The notes below the pieces were generated by a model. It was not told where the DNA came from, did no database searches, and saw only the letters and a program-made list of their open reading frames with translations. Shown here one piece after another: positions 48,507 through 61,019 of a DNA stretch of 64,000 nt. The translations under genes were made by a program, and so were the position numbers. Origin of the DNA: Syncephalis fuscata (lineage: Eukaryota; Zoopagomycota; Zoopagomycetes; Zoopagales; Piptocephalidaceae); the NCBI GenBank assembly GCA_025786725.1, contig JAHLTZ010000001.1:124001-188000 (forward strand). The letters are read 5' to 3'. How positions within the stretch are numbered: the first letter of the stretch is position 1; each line of letters starts with the position of its first letter.

Positions 48507-49225
48507 ATGACATTATTATTAGTTCAAAATGATCATATATTGGAATTGGGTCTTACGCTACAAACAGACAATAATGCTACACAGCCTGACAATGTAGCCA
48601 ATGGTCAAGGCGGTAGCAGACAGCAACAGCCATCAACTTCGCCAAGTATGCAGCTGATAGAATCAGATCGAAACCAATTAACACAACGCATTTTCCCTCA
48701 AAGAATATCGATTTGGGATGAGAGCCAAAGTCGATGGGTCCCGAATGCAGGTAGCTGTGCCCGTGATGTATTGGGTAAGTATAAATAGTATAGATATTAA
48801 TTTACAAACACTTATTGCTGTTGTTATGGTACAGCTAACGAAAGGACATTTCTTGCCTGGTTTCGTGTTTCTACCAGTATATTCTTTGTGGGTATCTCCA
48901 TGTGTGTCGATTTTAAGGTAAATGTCCTGGCTTAGTTGTAAATTGCAATTGCTAATACATGGATACATACTAGTCGCGAATTTATATCATAGATACGGAA
49001 AAAAGACAATTTATTATCGATCGAGTGCTGGGGATTGTTATTATGGCATTTTCTTTAATAGCTTTGGTACTGGCTATCAATAGATATGCACGCGTTGCTG
49101 GTCTGCTGACTAGTGTACGACAACAACTGCCATCTCGTGGCCTACTCAACTGGGCTTATTTGGCGATGGCTATCAGCGTTTTAATAACCGTTTTAATTGG
49201 ATTATTTTGGAAAAGCCACCCATGA
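48507..49225 (+). CDS. DUF202 membrane protein
   Basis: Three exons (48507-48774, 48835-48917, 48974-49225) give 200 residues, frame intact. The DUF202 core is ARDVLANERTFLAWFRVSTS plus IFFVGISMCVDF (helix 1). Helix 2 is VLGIVIMAFSLIALVLAINR and helix 3 AYLAMAISVLITVLIGLFW. DUF202 proteins have three helices; relatives occur as bacterial YidH and in fungi, including the Vtc1-like vacuolar polyphosphate branch. The ~90-residue polar N-terminus, with a Gln/Ser tract and QRISIWDESQSRWVPN just before the helices, suggests a fungal-type extension. The start at 48507 is the first ATG and could be extended by an upstream exon. The palindromic element begins 70 bp after the stop. Confidence 0.88.
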
Positions 49226-49297
49226 ATCAACTGCACAGCCTGGTTTCCTACAACCAATAATAGCTTACACTAATAACTCATTATTATTACTACCATT

Positions 49298-52200
49298 ATT
49301 ATTATTGCTACAGCTCTGCTTTTAGAGATGGTAGCCTAGATGACCAAACAACACACTATCCTCACGGTATTCTTTGATATTTGCCAATTTATTTTAATGC
49401 TTAGAATACAACGTGTTGATTGTTTAATGTTGATTTGATAATATGTTTATTACTCATTGTTCATTAATTATCACAGCTCAGCTATAATAAACTCAATAAT
49501 TTGTGTAACATCAAGTAGAAATAGGATCGAGCTGGAAATTATTAATGTATTTATTGCTATCAAATAAAGTTAGCACTATATACTAGACATAGCCAATAGT
49601 AGAGCTTGAATAATTATTAGTGTTTTCTTATCAACGCAGCGTTATTAGTGTATGTTATCAATTATATGTTCACAGCTGATAAATATTTACCAGCTATATT
49701 TTGTAGTAGTTGTCGTTAATAGCTAGTGCAAATATTCAATATATATATATATTGTTTTTGCGACTATTCATATGTAATGTTAACAGATTTGTCTAATTAT
49801 ATGGTAAGTTTTTCTAGCTACGTGATTATAATAGTATGTGCATAATATCGAGATTGTAATGATACAACCATTGGAAAATGCAAAATTTATGCTTTTAATA
49901 GTTATTATTTTAGAAAAACATTTACTTACAATACTTTGAAATGCCAATAAAGCGCTATTTTATATTAAAATTAAAATTATTGCGCCAATTCTATAAAATG
50001 TACAACGTATTGAAAGCGTAATTCTAGTATAAATAAATGGCAAAATTCAATGGCGTTTAAATAAGAACAATAACTTGATTAATAAAATGCTGCTAAATTA
50101 TGCATAACTTTACGTAAAACAAAACAAACTGTATGATGTTTGTATATATACGTACATAACATATATGTAGCTATTAACAAATTATACCGTAATTGCATTG
50201 TGTTATGATGTAATAATTGTACGAATATGTTAATAAATGTGTAAAAATAGCCGTTTTATGCTGTTTATGACCTATATAATTAAAATGCAGCAAAATGATT
50301 GCCGGATTCGAGTTCTCCATGCTTAGTTAAACAGATTGTGTATTTATAGAACAATGATTTTGCACAAATGTTAGTCAAAATGCGATTTACGTATTTTTAA
50401 TTCACTTAGTAAAGCATTGACAAATAGTATAATTGCATATAATAAGCAATTGTCTGATATTTGACAAGCATGCATATGACATATAGATGGTTACTGACAA
50501 GTATACCGTAGTTGCATTGTGTTATGATGTAATAATTGTACGAATATGTTAATAAATGTGTAAAAATAGCCGTTTTATGCTGTTTATGACCTATATAATT
50601 AAAATGCAGCAAAATGATTGCCGGATTCGAGTTCTCCATGCTTGGTTAAACAGATTGGTATAATGTATAGAGTAACAATTTTTGCAAAAAAAATTGGTCA
50701 AAAGTGTAACTTATGTATCTGTTAATTAGAATTACGTTATACGTATACATATAGTATAACTTGATTCTGTGCACCGTTATCGCAACATAATGACTTGCTA
50801 TAATGTTTATTTTAGCACTATACAATGCTTTGGATTTTCTTTAAATTGAATTTCATTTTTATCCTTAAATTTCTAAACTCGTGGAATTTACATACTTTCT
50901 TGTTAACTAATAACACCCAAGTTGCATTTTTGACCAATTTTTTTTGCAAAAATTGTTACTCTATACATTATACCAATCTGTTTAACCAAGCATGGAGAAC
51001 TCGAATCCGGCAATCATTTTGCTGCATTTTAATTATATAGGTCATAAACAGCATAAAACGGCGATTTTTACACATTTATTAACATATTCGTACAATTATT
51101 ACATCATAACACAATGCAACTACGGTATACTTTGTCAGTAACCATCTATATGTCATATGCATGCTTGTGCAAAATATCAGACAATTTGCTTTATTATATG
51201 CAAAGTTATACGTAATTTTGTCAATGCTTTACTAAGTGAATTAAAAATACGTAAATCGCATTTTTGACTAACATTTTGTGCAAAAATCATTGTTCTATAA
51301 ATCACACCAATCTGTTTAACTAAGCATGGAGAACTCGAATCCGGCAATCATTTTGCTGCATTTTAATTATATAGGTCATAAACAGCATAAAACGGCTATT
51401 TTTACACATTTATTAACATATTCGTACAATTATTACATCATAACACAATGCAATTACGGTATAATTTGTTAATAGCTACATATATGTTATGTACGTATAT
51501 ATACAAACATCATACAGTTTGTTTTGTTTTACGTAAAGTTATGCATAATTTAGCAGCATTTTATTAATCAAGTTATTGTTCTTATTTAAACGCCATTGAA
51601 TTTTGCCATTTATTTATACTAGAATTACGCTTTCAATACGTTGTACATTTTATAGAATTGGCGCAATAATTTTAATTTTAATATAAAATAGCGCTTTATT
51701 GGCATTTCAAAGTATTGTAAGTAAATGTTTTTCTAAAATAATAACTATTAAAAGCATAAATTTTGCATTTTCCAATGGTTGTATCATTACAATCTCGATA
51801 TTATGCACATACTATTATAATCACGTAGCTAGAAAAACTTACCATATAATTAGACAAATCTGTTAACATTACATATGAATAGTCGCAAAAACAATATATA
51901 TATATATTGAATATTTGCACTAGCTATTAACGACAACTACTACAAAAATATAGCTGGTAAATATTTATCAGCTGTGAACATATAATTGATAACATACACT
52001 AATAACGCTGCGTTGATAAGAAAACACTAATAATTATTCAAGCTCTACTATTGGCTATGTCTAGTATATAGTGCTAACTTTATTTGATAGCAATAAATAC
52101 ATTAATAATTTCCAGCTCGATCCTATTTCTACTTGATGTTACACAAATTATTGAGTTTATTATAGCTGAGCTGTGGTAATTAATGAACAATGAGTAATAA

Positions 52201-52352
52201 ACATATTATCAAATCAACATTAAACAATCAACACGTTGTATTCTAAGCATTAAAATAAACGTTGGCAAATATCAAAGAATACCGTGAGGATGTGTGTTGT
52301 TTGGTCATCTAGGCTACCATCTCTAAAAGCAGAGCTGTAACAATAATAAACA
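49298..52352. mobile_element. ~3 kb palindromic element with ~1.4 kb inverted arms
   Basis: The left arm (about 49298-50713) and right arm (about 50919-52352) are reverse complements almost base for base. For instance, CTGCTTTTAGAGATGGTAGC at 49317 is found reversed near 52317. An unrelated ~205 bp spacer lies between. Open frames inside are short and not protein-like, so it has no transposase: a foldback/MITE-like or non-autonomous TIR element, or an assembly inversion. Differences between arms are mainly small indels. I could not define a target-site duplication. A diverged second copy at 10800-11620 supports a real genomic repeat family. Confidence 0.7.
50203..50715. repeat. Tandem ~315-bp unit inside each arm
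   Basis: GTTATGATGTAATAATTGTA through GAGTTCTCCATGCTTRGTTA occurs twice in the left arm (starting ~50203 and ~50520), and twice, mirrored, in the right arm (~50985-51105 and ~51325-51445). The copy at 11,040-11,160 has a single unit. So duplication of the unit came after the split of the two elements. Confidence 0.75.
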
Positions 52353-52855
52353 AATAACCATCATTATACTATTTAAAAAAGTTCATAAGGTAATAGGTCA
52401 ATGTGTACTAATACTTTTTAATTTTTTAATAAATGATTATAGATTAACTGTCAATAAATGAATGTAATACTATACAATAGAGATATCAAATCGGCCTAAA
52501 AGCGAATATATTGCTATAAATTTTTTAATTCAGTGATAAAAAAGATTGAATAAAGCTAAAAAAATAAAATAATTTGAATAGTATACTAATAATGTTATTT
52601 TATAGTACAGTATAGGCATAATAATTGATAGTATTAATACATAAATATACATTATTCAACTTCTATTTTATAAATTACTTTGTAAAAATTAATAAACTAA
52701 ATCTACAATATAAATTAATTATTTAGATAATCCATTTCCATTATTTAGATCAATTATATAATTAATATAAAACATTTTAAACAAATAGATTTGTATAAAT
52801 AAAATACCATTTGTATTACTAGTACGCAAACAAATAGAACAATAGACTAAAGCTA
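52353..52855. other. Very AT-rich spacer
   Basis: About 500 bp of extreme AT content between the palindrome and the 3' end of the leftward membrane-protein gene. No feature seen. Confidence 0.45.
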
Positions 52856-53590
52856 CTACGTGCGAGAACCACTGGTCTTTCGGTCCTTTCGCTTATGCGT
52901 GGCTCCTTTTCGTTTTGGCGACTGTTTGTTATTGGTTACCGAAGAAGCGGATTTGAATGCACGTTCATTTGAAGTAGTTTTATCGTCCTCGCCCATCGAC
53001 GTAGAGTCGGTCAATTCCGATCCAGTGGAGGTAATATCCTCATCATCGCTATTGCTAGTACTGTTAGCTGCTGGATTCATAGAACGGCTCAATTGAAGAT
53101 GGTCTGGTACAGTAGGCACTGCAAGGTAATGATCATCAATTCCTAAGCTATTGATTCTACTCTGCAAGTTTCTACTAATAGGATGCTTACGTGCCTTACT
53201 AGGTAATGTCTCCTTTTCAGTTGCCAGCAATATCGTTGTTGCTGTAGAATTTGGCTGCTTCGTTTGACGGTGGGTACGCGACAATAGCCAACTTGGCACG
53301 AGTGACTTGCCGTAAATTAGCCATACTTGCTGCCAACGAACACCAATCAACGATCGACCCGATGTCAGCTCTTGTTGAGTCTCATTAATCTTTTGCTCTA
53401 TTAGTAATAAATTCTTAATATCTGGATAGAATCGCAAAGCGATGGTAAGGACAATGGCTGACGACCAAAGTAAAAACGAAGCAATGGGTACTGGTGTCCA
53501 TAGCGACACTTTACCAATCATGTCGCACACTCTCTCAGTAAGACTGGACGGCTCATTTGTCCGGGAACGAATGGTAGTATTAGTCGACAT
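52856..53590 (-). CDS. Unknown single-pass membrane protein
   Basis: One exon, 244 residues, not recognised. Residues ~33-54 (PVPIASFLLWSSAIVLTIAL) form a transmembrane helix after a short polar N-terminus. A second partly hydrophobic stretch, VRWQQVWLIYGKSLVPSWLL (~83-102), may be amphipathic and lie on the membrane. The rest is Ser/Thr/Asp-rich and the last 20 residues are very basic (KRKGATHKRKDRKT). The layout fits a tail-anchored-like or signal-anchor organelle protein. Composition is balanced and the frame is long in AT-rich DNA, so it is likely a real gene. Confidence 0.6.
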   Translation of the reverse strand: MSTNTTIRSRTNEPSSLTERVCDMIGKVSLWTPVPIASFLLWSSAIVLTIALRFYPDIKNLLLIEQKINETQQELTSGRSLIGVRWQQVWLIYGKSLVPSWLLSRTHRQTKQPNSTATTILLATEKETLPSKARKHPISRNLQSRINSLGIDDHYLAVPTVPDHLQLSRSMNPAANSTSNSDDEDITSTGSELTDSTSMGEDDKTTSNERAFKSASSVTNNKQSPKRKGATHKRKDRKTSGSRT

Positions 53591-53960
53591 AATAACAATT
53601 AACCAGATGTATACGAGTATTAGTAAATCAATAAACTGGCTATAACGAAAAGTGACGATAATATAGCTTTAAATACACTTTCAGGGGGGTATAGCAAAGA
53701 TAAATAGTTCACCTTGAAGTTTAATAAATATTTACTGATGTGCGTTAAGGGGGGTATCAATAAAACATCCATTATTAACAAGCATGCATATTATCTTTCA
53801 TAATCAATGATACCAAGTCAAGGCGCTTTTTTTATTTATTCCTAATATGTATTGCCATTGATGACAACAAACCAAATGTAAACATATATATGCATACGGC
53901 AAGTGAACATCACTATGGACATGTATACTTAATGTTTGTTCGTTGGCTACGTATGCATAA
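53591..53960. promoter_or_regulatory. Spacer with paired AGGGGGGTAT motifs
   Basis: AGGGGGGTAT occurs at 53683-53692 and again at 53748-53757, the only G6 tracts noticed in this otherwise AT-rich neighbourhood. They lie 93 and 158 bp before the start of the leftward membrane-protein gene and in the 3' flank of CAND1. They may be a transcription-factor site. Confidence 0.45.
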
Positions 53961-56900
53961 TTAACAAAGTTCCATATCATCGCCAGCCCGATAGTTGCCA
54001 TTGCCCAAACGGTATTGTTCACGGTTTTCCGTCTCGGTGGTTGCCACCCGCAGTTCCTCAGCCAGTGGTCCGGTGCGTGTCTCACGTAGTAACGTATCAA
54101 ACTTCAATGAAGTTGTATGATCTGGCAATGTGGCCAAAGCAGCAAGCACGCGCAGCGCAGAACGAACCAATTCGCGATTCTTTTCTACTTCCTGCTTCAC
54201 GGCATTCTCCTTTAGTTTACGGGTCAGAGTAGCCTTTAGTGGATCGGCAATGTCATCGAGTCCTAACGAATAAATAATGGTTAGTAACGGTCAATCAATC
54301 ATCAATTCTATCCATCGATACTTACTCTGGATAACTGAAGTAGGCGCAACGCGAATCAATCTTGTAAGGATGAGATAAACTAGAATGCGAATATCATGCT
54401 GATCACTCAATGCTGGAATCACATGGTCTAAAAAGACCGATGTCTCAACTCGATCTACGCAAGAGTCCAGGAGTGTACACATACATTCATATGCAGCCTT
54501 GTGCTTTGTCGTTAATACTATAACCCTGAATATATGAAATAGCCTACCTTTCGTACATCAAGACCATCATCAACTTGATATTTGAACGGACCCATATCAA
54601 CAGTGTGGATAAGTTCCGGCTAAATCATCGTTATATCAATGGCCAGTAACGAATAGTGAGCGTCAAACTTACTCGAATCACTGTTTCCTTATACAGAAGC
54701 GGTAATAGCTGGTCTAGTACATCGCGTACTAATTGTGGCTTATTATGTACAACCGAGTTTAGTGTGGTAAGGGACAAATGACGTACAGTCTAGTCAATAA
54801 ACAAAGATGATGGAGTTTAGCCATAACCGTGTCGCATTATTATGATTTTCTTACCAGATCGTCGTCTTTCATCAATGACAAAAATTCCACAAGGAGCGGA
54901 CGTAGTAAATCGTCATAGGCACGTGATTGAACACTTGTAAAGGTGAATTTGACAGCCGCAATTGAGGCAGCACGCCAACGAGCCGAATCAGATTGAATGC
55001 GTGTTTGTAATTCAGGCAAGAATTTACTTGGATTGGCCAATGTTAAACGACCAATACACTCGGCAACGACGTTCTTTGAGGTTTCTTCATCGGTACTGCT
55101 TTCTGTGTATAGTAGATCCCTATTATCATTAACTATATTATTAATAAAAATGCAATTATAACAATTTATACGTGCCAGATTTCATCAGCATATTTCTCCA
55201 TTAATTGTGTTCGATCATCAGATGAATAGCGTGTAATAGTCTATATATGTATGTATTAATAAAATAATTGCCATTAATGTTACGGTTATTATTATTATTA
55301 GTAGTTAATTACTTCTTTAAGTGCATTGAGTAGTAAATAACGACGGTTGTCATTTAGTTTAATTTCTTGAATAATCAATGGCAAATAAAGCGGAACATTG
55401 CCAGCGGCCAAATTACCTAATATAATAAAAACTGTTATTAATTTAATTCTGTTTAATATAGAAATACTTGCCTAAAGCAAAGGATGCCGATACTTTAACA
55501 TCTTCCGATTTATCTGAGATTAATCCTAATAATTGGGCATGTAATTGCTCGTAGTCACTTAAATCACTAAAAAGTAATATTAGTATATATATATATATGT
55601 AAATTAAGCTAATGCTTACCAGCTACGACCAATCTCGCCTAGTGTTTGTAAAGAGGCACAACGTAGTGATTCTGAATTAGAAGTAGTCTAAATAAACGAG
55701 TAAATAAATCTGTAAATATTAATATATTTAATATATTAAACATAATTACCTCTGCTTGTTGAATAAGCTTGGCAATAACACTCTTTTGTTTATTTGGTGC
55801 TTGTAGACAGCAAACGGCAGCACAACGAGCAATATTTGTATACACCTATTCAATTAAATGTATTATTAATATATTATAATATGTTGGTTGTTAATATCAC
55901 TGACCTGTTTTGAGGTGGCTGCAGCAGTCGATTGTGTATTAGATGTACATAACGTAAATAGATGATCAAATAGTTCAACCGACTGGGCAGGATTGGCTTT
56001 AGCCATTGCTGCATAGAAACGAGTTAATGCTTCTAATGGACTACCCTGTACTAATGGCGACACTACAAGCCTGTGAGCATAGACCGTAATATCACTATTA
56101 ACCAGAGACCATAAATCGGTCTTTCTCATTACAATGGCTGCTGTACAATTTAATGCCAATGGCAATAATTGTAAATCATCGTCATTAATAAGAAGACGAC
56201 AGGCATCAATAAGCTCGACATATTGTTCACGAGGTATGTTATCGCCATAACTAAATGTAAATAATAAGTAATTATGACCATATAAATACTGGCGCTTACA
56301 CTTCAATAAAGGCCACAATACAAGAAAGGGCACCAATCTTTGTTGGTCGACGACCTGTACGTACTAGACGAACAATATTACGTGCCCCTTGACCAACTAC
56401 TTGCTGAATAATGGGCTGTACTTTAGCATCAGTGGCCGTGTCACTTTGCACAGTGCTGCGTAGAGCACGTAGTGCTGCTACTTGTGTACCTTCATTGCCG
56501 CATCGTTCGAGTAAAATAGCCAATGCATCCGATAAAGGAATCTGTTTGCTGGCACGAGCACAAAGAATGCCTAGTGCATCGACAGAGCGTTCACGTACTT
56601 CTTGGTCGGCATCAAGAGTACGGGCGTGACTTTGGACTGCATCATAGATGGCATCAATGGATACATCAGCTGGCGATTCGGCCAAGGTCATTGCTACGAC
56701 TAGATCACCACAAGTACGAATAGCTTCGGCAGAAATCTTGTAGAATCGATCATGAGTCGCTGAACATAAAGCGGGTACAAGTGTGACCAAATGGGCGGCA
56801 AATACCGATAACGGTAGATGGCGCACCACTTGGCGCAAGAATAGAATTGCTTCAATCTTAAGACTGGATGCAGAACTGCTAAGCTGCTGACTGGATGTAG

Positions 56901-58936
56901 CATGTTGTGTCTGGTATTGCTGATCACCACTTGCACCAAAGGTTAGCGTCTCCGTCAATACGGGAACGAATAGTTCAAACTGTTCTGAAGTCAAACTTGA
57001 TTGGTGTAGTACTTGAACGAGATTGGCTAATAGTGAGAATCCTGTTTGACGTGTGGCCGCTGTAATGGTCTTTGATTTGCCACGCATCTGTTTGGCCAAT
57101 CGTTGGCATATACGCGGTATTAATTGACCCAGTAATCGTAGACTGGCACTAAATAGATAGCAATAATAGTGTATTAATATTAGCAATAATAATAATAAAT
57201 ACTTAATTACATACTTTGTATCCGTAGATGTATCAGTATCTGACATTGTATCTGCACTAACGCCGTTTACTTGGCCATCCTTGGCATGGACGGCGGTTTG
57301 GCGCAATAGGCCAATAAATGCTTGAAGCACCTCGATTCTGACAGTTTCTTCTCGTTCATTAAACCGTGATACAAGTTTGGGCGCCACTTGTTCGTAGAAA
57401 TAGACCAAATATTCAGGCCGAGTACCAATTAATCCGGCCAGTGTTTTGGTTGCACCACGACGTACTTTCCACGAAGTATCATCATCATCGGAATAGTTAC
57501 TAATAACATTTAATTAATACGGATTTAATTATAATCGATAAATAATACGTAATTACTTACTCTTCATAATCTTCATCCTCTTCATCTTCATCCTCTTCAT
57601 CTTCACCACCACCATCTTCCATTGTATCGTCCTCGTCACTTTCATCAACTGCATAATTTGGATCATAAGTGATTTGTTGAAGACACAATGTAGTGACGGT
57701 TTCCAAATGCGGTTTAACGGCTGCCGGACAGCGTAAAACAAACGTTTCCAAGGTCTATATGTATTAAATTATGCTATTAATAAGCCATTAGTGATGTAAT
57801 AATAACCAAGCCTACCTGTAAGCACTGTTCGCGTAAATCGTCATCTTCCTTTGTCTGGGCATGTTCAACGACCAACGGCAAGAATTTATTTATATAATTG
57901 CTAAATCTTTGTGGATTATTGCGACTGCATAATAAATAACAATTGTAATAATTAGTCTATCAATAAAATACAATTTCATTACAATTTACCAAATAGCATT
58001 TAAGCAAATAACTGCAGTGCGTGTACTTTCTGGCCGCGAAGTCTTAGAGGACAGTTCTCGTTGCATTAGATCGGCCAATTCTTCAAATAATGTGCCACTT
58101 GTATGTCGCACCAAATTACCTATAGACCATCATCTATTAATATGTAACAGTACAATCTATCAACAGTCGTCCTACCAATAACAATAGTGGCCCGTTTACG
58201 AGTAGCAGCCCGTTGATGATCAAGCATCGGAAGAACAACACGTTGAACATCGGCCAATTGAGCCGGTTGCATCACATGACCGAATCGAGCAAGACTTTCA
58301 GCAAGTAGATCTAATTGATCCATATGAGCTTCATTGGACAGTTCACTCTATAGTATATCATTAATTAAAGTGGCGTATAAACTGCTATAGCTAAATACGT
58401 ACATCACTTAGTTGAACCAGTAGTTTTGGTACTAATTTACTACTTAAATAGGCACCTTCAACTGTACCAGCAGGGATTTCCACCACTACAATCTTTAAGC
58501 CTAGACTGGCCACTTCACGTAGTGATGCCTGTTCCTTTTGTGCTACCAACTGGCACAATTGATCAATCATATCCTGAAGTCGGACATTCTGGACTTTACG
58601 AGCTAGAGCACCCAGACTATAATACGTGTATACGATGTGTTAATAAAGATGTATATGACAAATCGTTATTTGCTATCGCCACTTACCATTGTACAGCCAA
58701 GTTTTGCACTTCTCCATTAGAATCACGGACCATCTTTAGTACGGTATCCACTAGTCTCCGTTCTGCATTGTCGTCCAGTTTGTAGGTTGACTTTTGTAGC
58801 TCTGATTGTAAATCATTGAGGGCCATGAACCGAATATCGGCATCATGCGAGTCCATCTTATTACAACATAAATGTCACGTCCATCTTTCTATTAGCGTCT
58901 ATTTACCTTGCCCAACAATTCGTTAATTCCCGACAT
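53961..58936 (-). CDS. CAND1: CAND1/TIP120, cullin exchange factor, ~20 exons
   Basis: CAND1 is a HEAT-repeat protein that binds unneddylated cullin-RBX1 and swaps F-box adaptors. Start MSGINELLGK at 58936 (30 nt exon 1). The second exon reads HDADIRFMALNDLQSEL, then AVQCLGALARKVQ. The acidic insert SDEDDTMEDGGGEDEEDEDE with DTSWKVRRGATKTLAGLI marks the typical CAND1 mid-region. The largest exon (56300-57148) has SLRLLGQLIPRI... The C-terminal half shows NVVAECIGRLTL, HNKPQLVRDVLDQLLPLLY, ELIHTVDMGPFKYQVDDGLD, VRKAAYECMCTLLDSCVDRV and NAVKQEVEKNRELVRSALRV. Splicing as read gives about 1,284 residues (usual ~1,230). All junctions keep frame; at 55170-55120 the donor is uncertain (GC donor or one indel), and 55471 is a GC donor. 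Confidence 0.96.
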
Positions 58937-59133
58937 TTTGAGAATAGTAACGAGAAATACAGATAACCAAAAACAAAGACAGTTAGATGAATAGACAAGT
59001 AAGCGTAGTGTAAAAAGTAGACAAAGGTAGTGACGCAAGCTGTTATGAATCATATCCAATCATTTAAATTAATTTATTACAAGTATTCAATATTTATTAC
59101 AAATATTTCATGTTTATTATATGTATTTAGTAT

Positions 59134-60527
59134 TTATTGTAAACTATCAACAATTCCCGTTAATGCTTCATCACGTTGTTGTTGAAGTTTGCGCTATTTT
59201 GTAATAATTATAATATTAATGCTACTGGCATTATTGGTATTTTTAACACTTACTAATTGTTCACGTGTTTCTTCAAGTTTTAATCGTGCTAGATTTAAAT
59301 CCTAAATCATTCATTGGTATATATCATTAATAAATATGAATGTATATAAACCGATTGCTTACAGGTGGCAATGAATGAAATGCATTAACTTGACGAGCTA
59401 CCTTTTGATGTGTTAATCTCATTTGTTCGACGGTCTTTTCAAGTTCTAGTATATCTTCAATACGAAGCTGTTCTTTTACTACACCTGTTGCTTCATAATG
59501 TGCCATATGCTGTGTTGTTTTTGTATCATATTCATCGGCTTTTTGACTTAATACAGTAATATTCTGCCGCCATTCAAGTATCCGTTGACGAGCTTCCTCG
59601 TGGGATGTTGTAGCAGTGGCACTTTGTCTATACATCATAATACGTTCTATCAAACGCTGTAATATTAATAAATACTTACGTTTTTATAGTTGATAATTGA
59701 GCCGCTAGCTGTCGTCGTTGTGCACGGATATGGTTCATTTTGTCGTTTAGCTGAATTTCACGTAGCTGTTGTGTAAATTCGTCAGTAGTTAAATCGTGTA
59801 TCGCTGCAGTAACGCTGTAATAATACATCAATTAATGATATATTATAATTAAGAGATAATAGCTAACCTGCCCCGTGTTAATCGTTGTAATTTTAGGCAA
59901 TGGGCTAGACGTGACAATGACATGATGCGTCTATTAATATTGCGTGGAAGTTGGTCGAGTTTTAGACCGGCTGCCGCTTCAAGTGTTTGATTTATACGAT
60001 TTGCTATTTATTGATTAGCATGACTAGTTATTAGGTCAGCTTATTATTTATCTACCTTCAAGACTATATTCCGCATTATGACGTGTTGTATTATCGATAA
60101 AGGTACGTGCTGCACTATCGCGTGTTACATTTAAATGCATCAAAGCGTAAAGTGTACGCAGGTTATGTGGCGTATGTGCTATGAACGGTAAGATAGCGTC
60201 TTGTTCCGTGGCATATAAATCTTCTAGCCAGGCTGTAATCTAACCGAAAAGTTCAGTAATATTTTCTTGCTATTCTTTGGCCTAACCTGCCTGGCGCCAC
60301 TCGGCCTCGTCGCTGTGAAGGGTCGCGGCTGACGTGCTTAAGTTGGCGAGGAATGAATCGTCGACTGACATGAAGGTCAGGTCGGAAGCGGCTAATAGCC
60401 GTGCATCCAAGCCACTATCGTCTGCGTCTGCTTCATTGCTATTCGGCTGTGACAACATAGGCGTGTCTTCGTTATCGGCGACCATTGTAATAGCTAGCTT
60501 TGAATTGTTACTGTTTGAATCAGTCAT
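59134..60527 (-). CDS. HAUS1: Augmin complex subunit HAUS1-like
   Basis: Seven exons (60291-60527, 60056-60239, 59868-60003, 59680-59814, 59363-59627, 59254-59301, 59134-59193) give 354 residues. Augmin binds gamma-tubulin complexes to existing microtubules to branch new ones in mitosis. The HAUS1 pattern is visible as ITAWLEDLYATEQ (W-L near the start of the domain), HTPHNLRTLYALMHLNVTRD, HNAEYSLEANRINQTLEAAA and MSLSRLAHCLKLQRLTRGSV, then long coiled coil (ARQRILEWRQNITVLSQKAD; LRIEDILELEKTVEQMRLTH). The first ~75 residues are acidic and disordered, so it is longer than human HAUS1. The first intron reads in frame only with a GC donor (CAG|GCAGGT at 60290). The family call is by pattern; a generic coiled-coil protein is the alternative. 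Confidence 0.7.
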
Positions 60528-61019
60528 AACAAAATTAAAAGTAATAAAATAAAAATTTATTACTTAGTTTATTAAAAAAAGAATTAATATGTAAATAAAT
60601 AGATTATTATAATAGCTATTGATGATCTATCAGTTCATTTTAAAAGTATACTATTATAAATTGTTATTAATGGCCTATTGATTTATGTTATAAGTAAATG
60701 GTTGTAAATAGCTAATAATTTATTAATTCAACTTATAAGTTATAAGCAAAACATTATAAATAGCTGTAGATTTATTAATTCATCTTTATTTGTTGAAATG
60801 ACAAAAATAAATGTCATTATCATCTGTGTTTGCCTTATATACAAAAGGAAAACAACTGGTTCAACCGAAAAGGCAAATAACAAGTCAAATAGCGCTAATA
60901 CCAATTACTATAGTGTAAATACTAACAGTAACGAGAGAAAGAGTTGCTGTTGTTGGTAGGAACAGATAAAAAGGTGTAATAGAAATGGAAAGTCTTCTCA
61001 ATAATATTAGACTACGTAT
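60528..61019. other. Spacer between HAUS1-like and coiled-coil genes
   Basis: 492 bp. The left half is AT-rich. The right half (60790-61000) is mixed and likely holds the 3' UTR of the coiled-coil gene. No element recognised. Confidence 0.4.

Noticed and set aside
50406-51040. Short frames inside the palindrome as transposase remnants
   Set aside because: They are under 80 codons, dominated by Ile/Tyr/Asn/Leu, and mirror each other across the arms; no DDE or other catalytic pattern.
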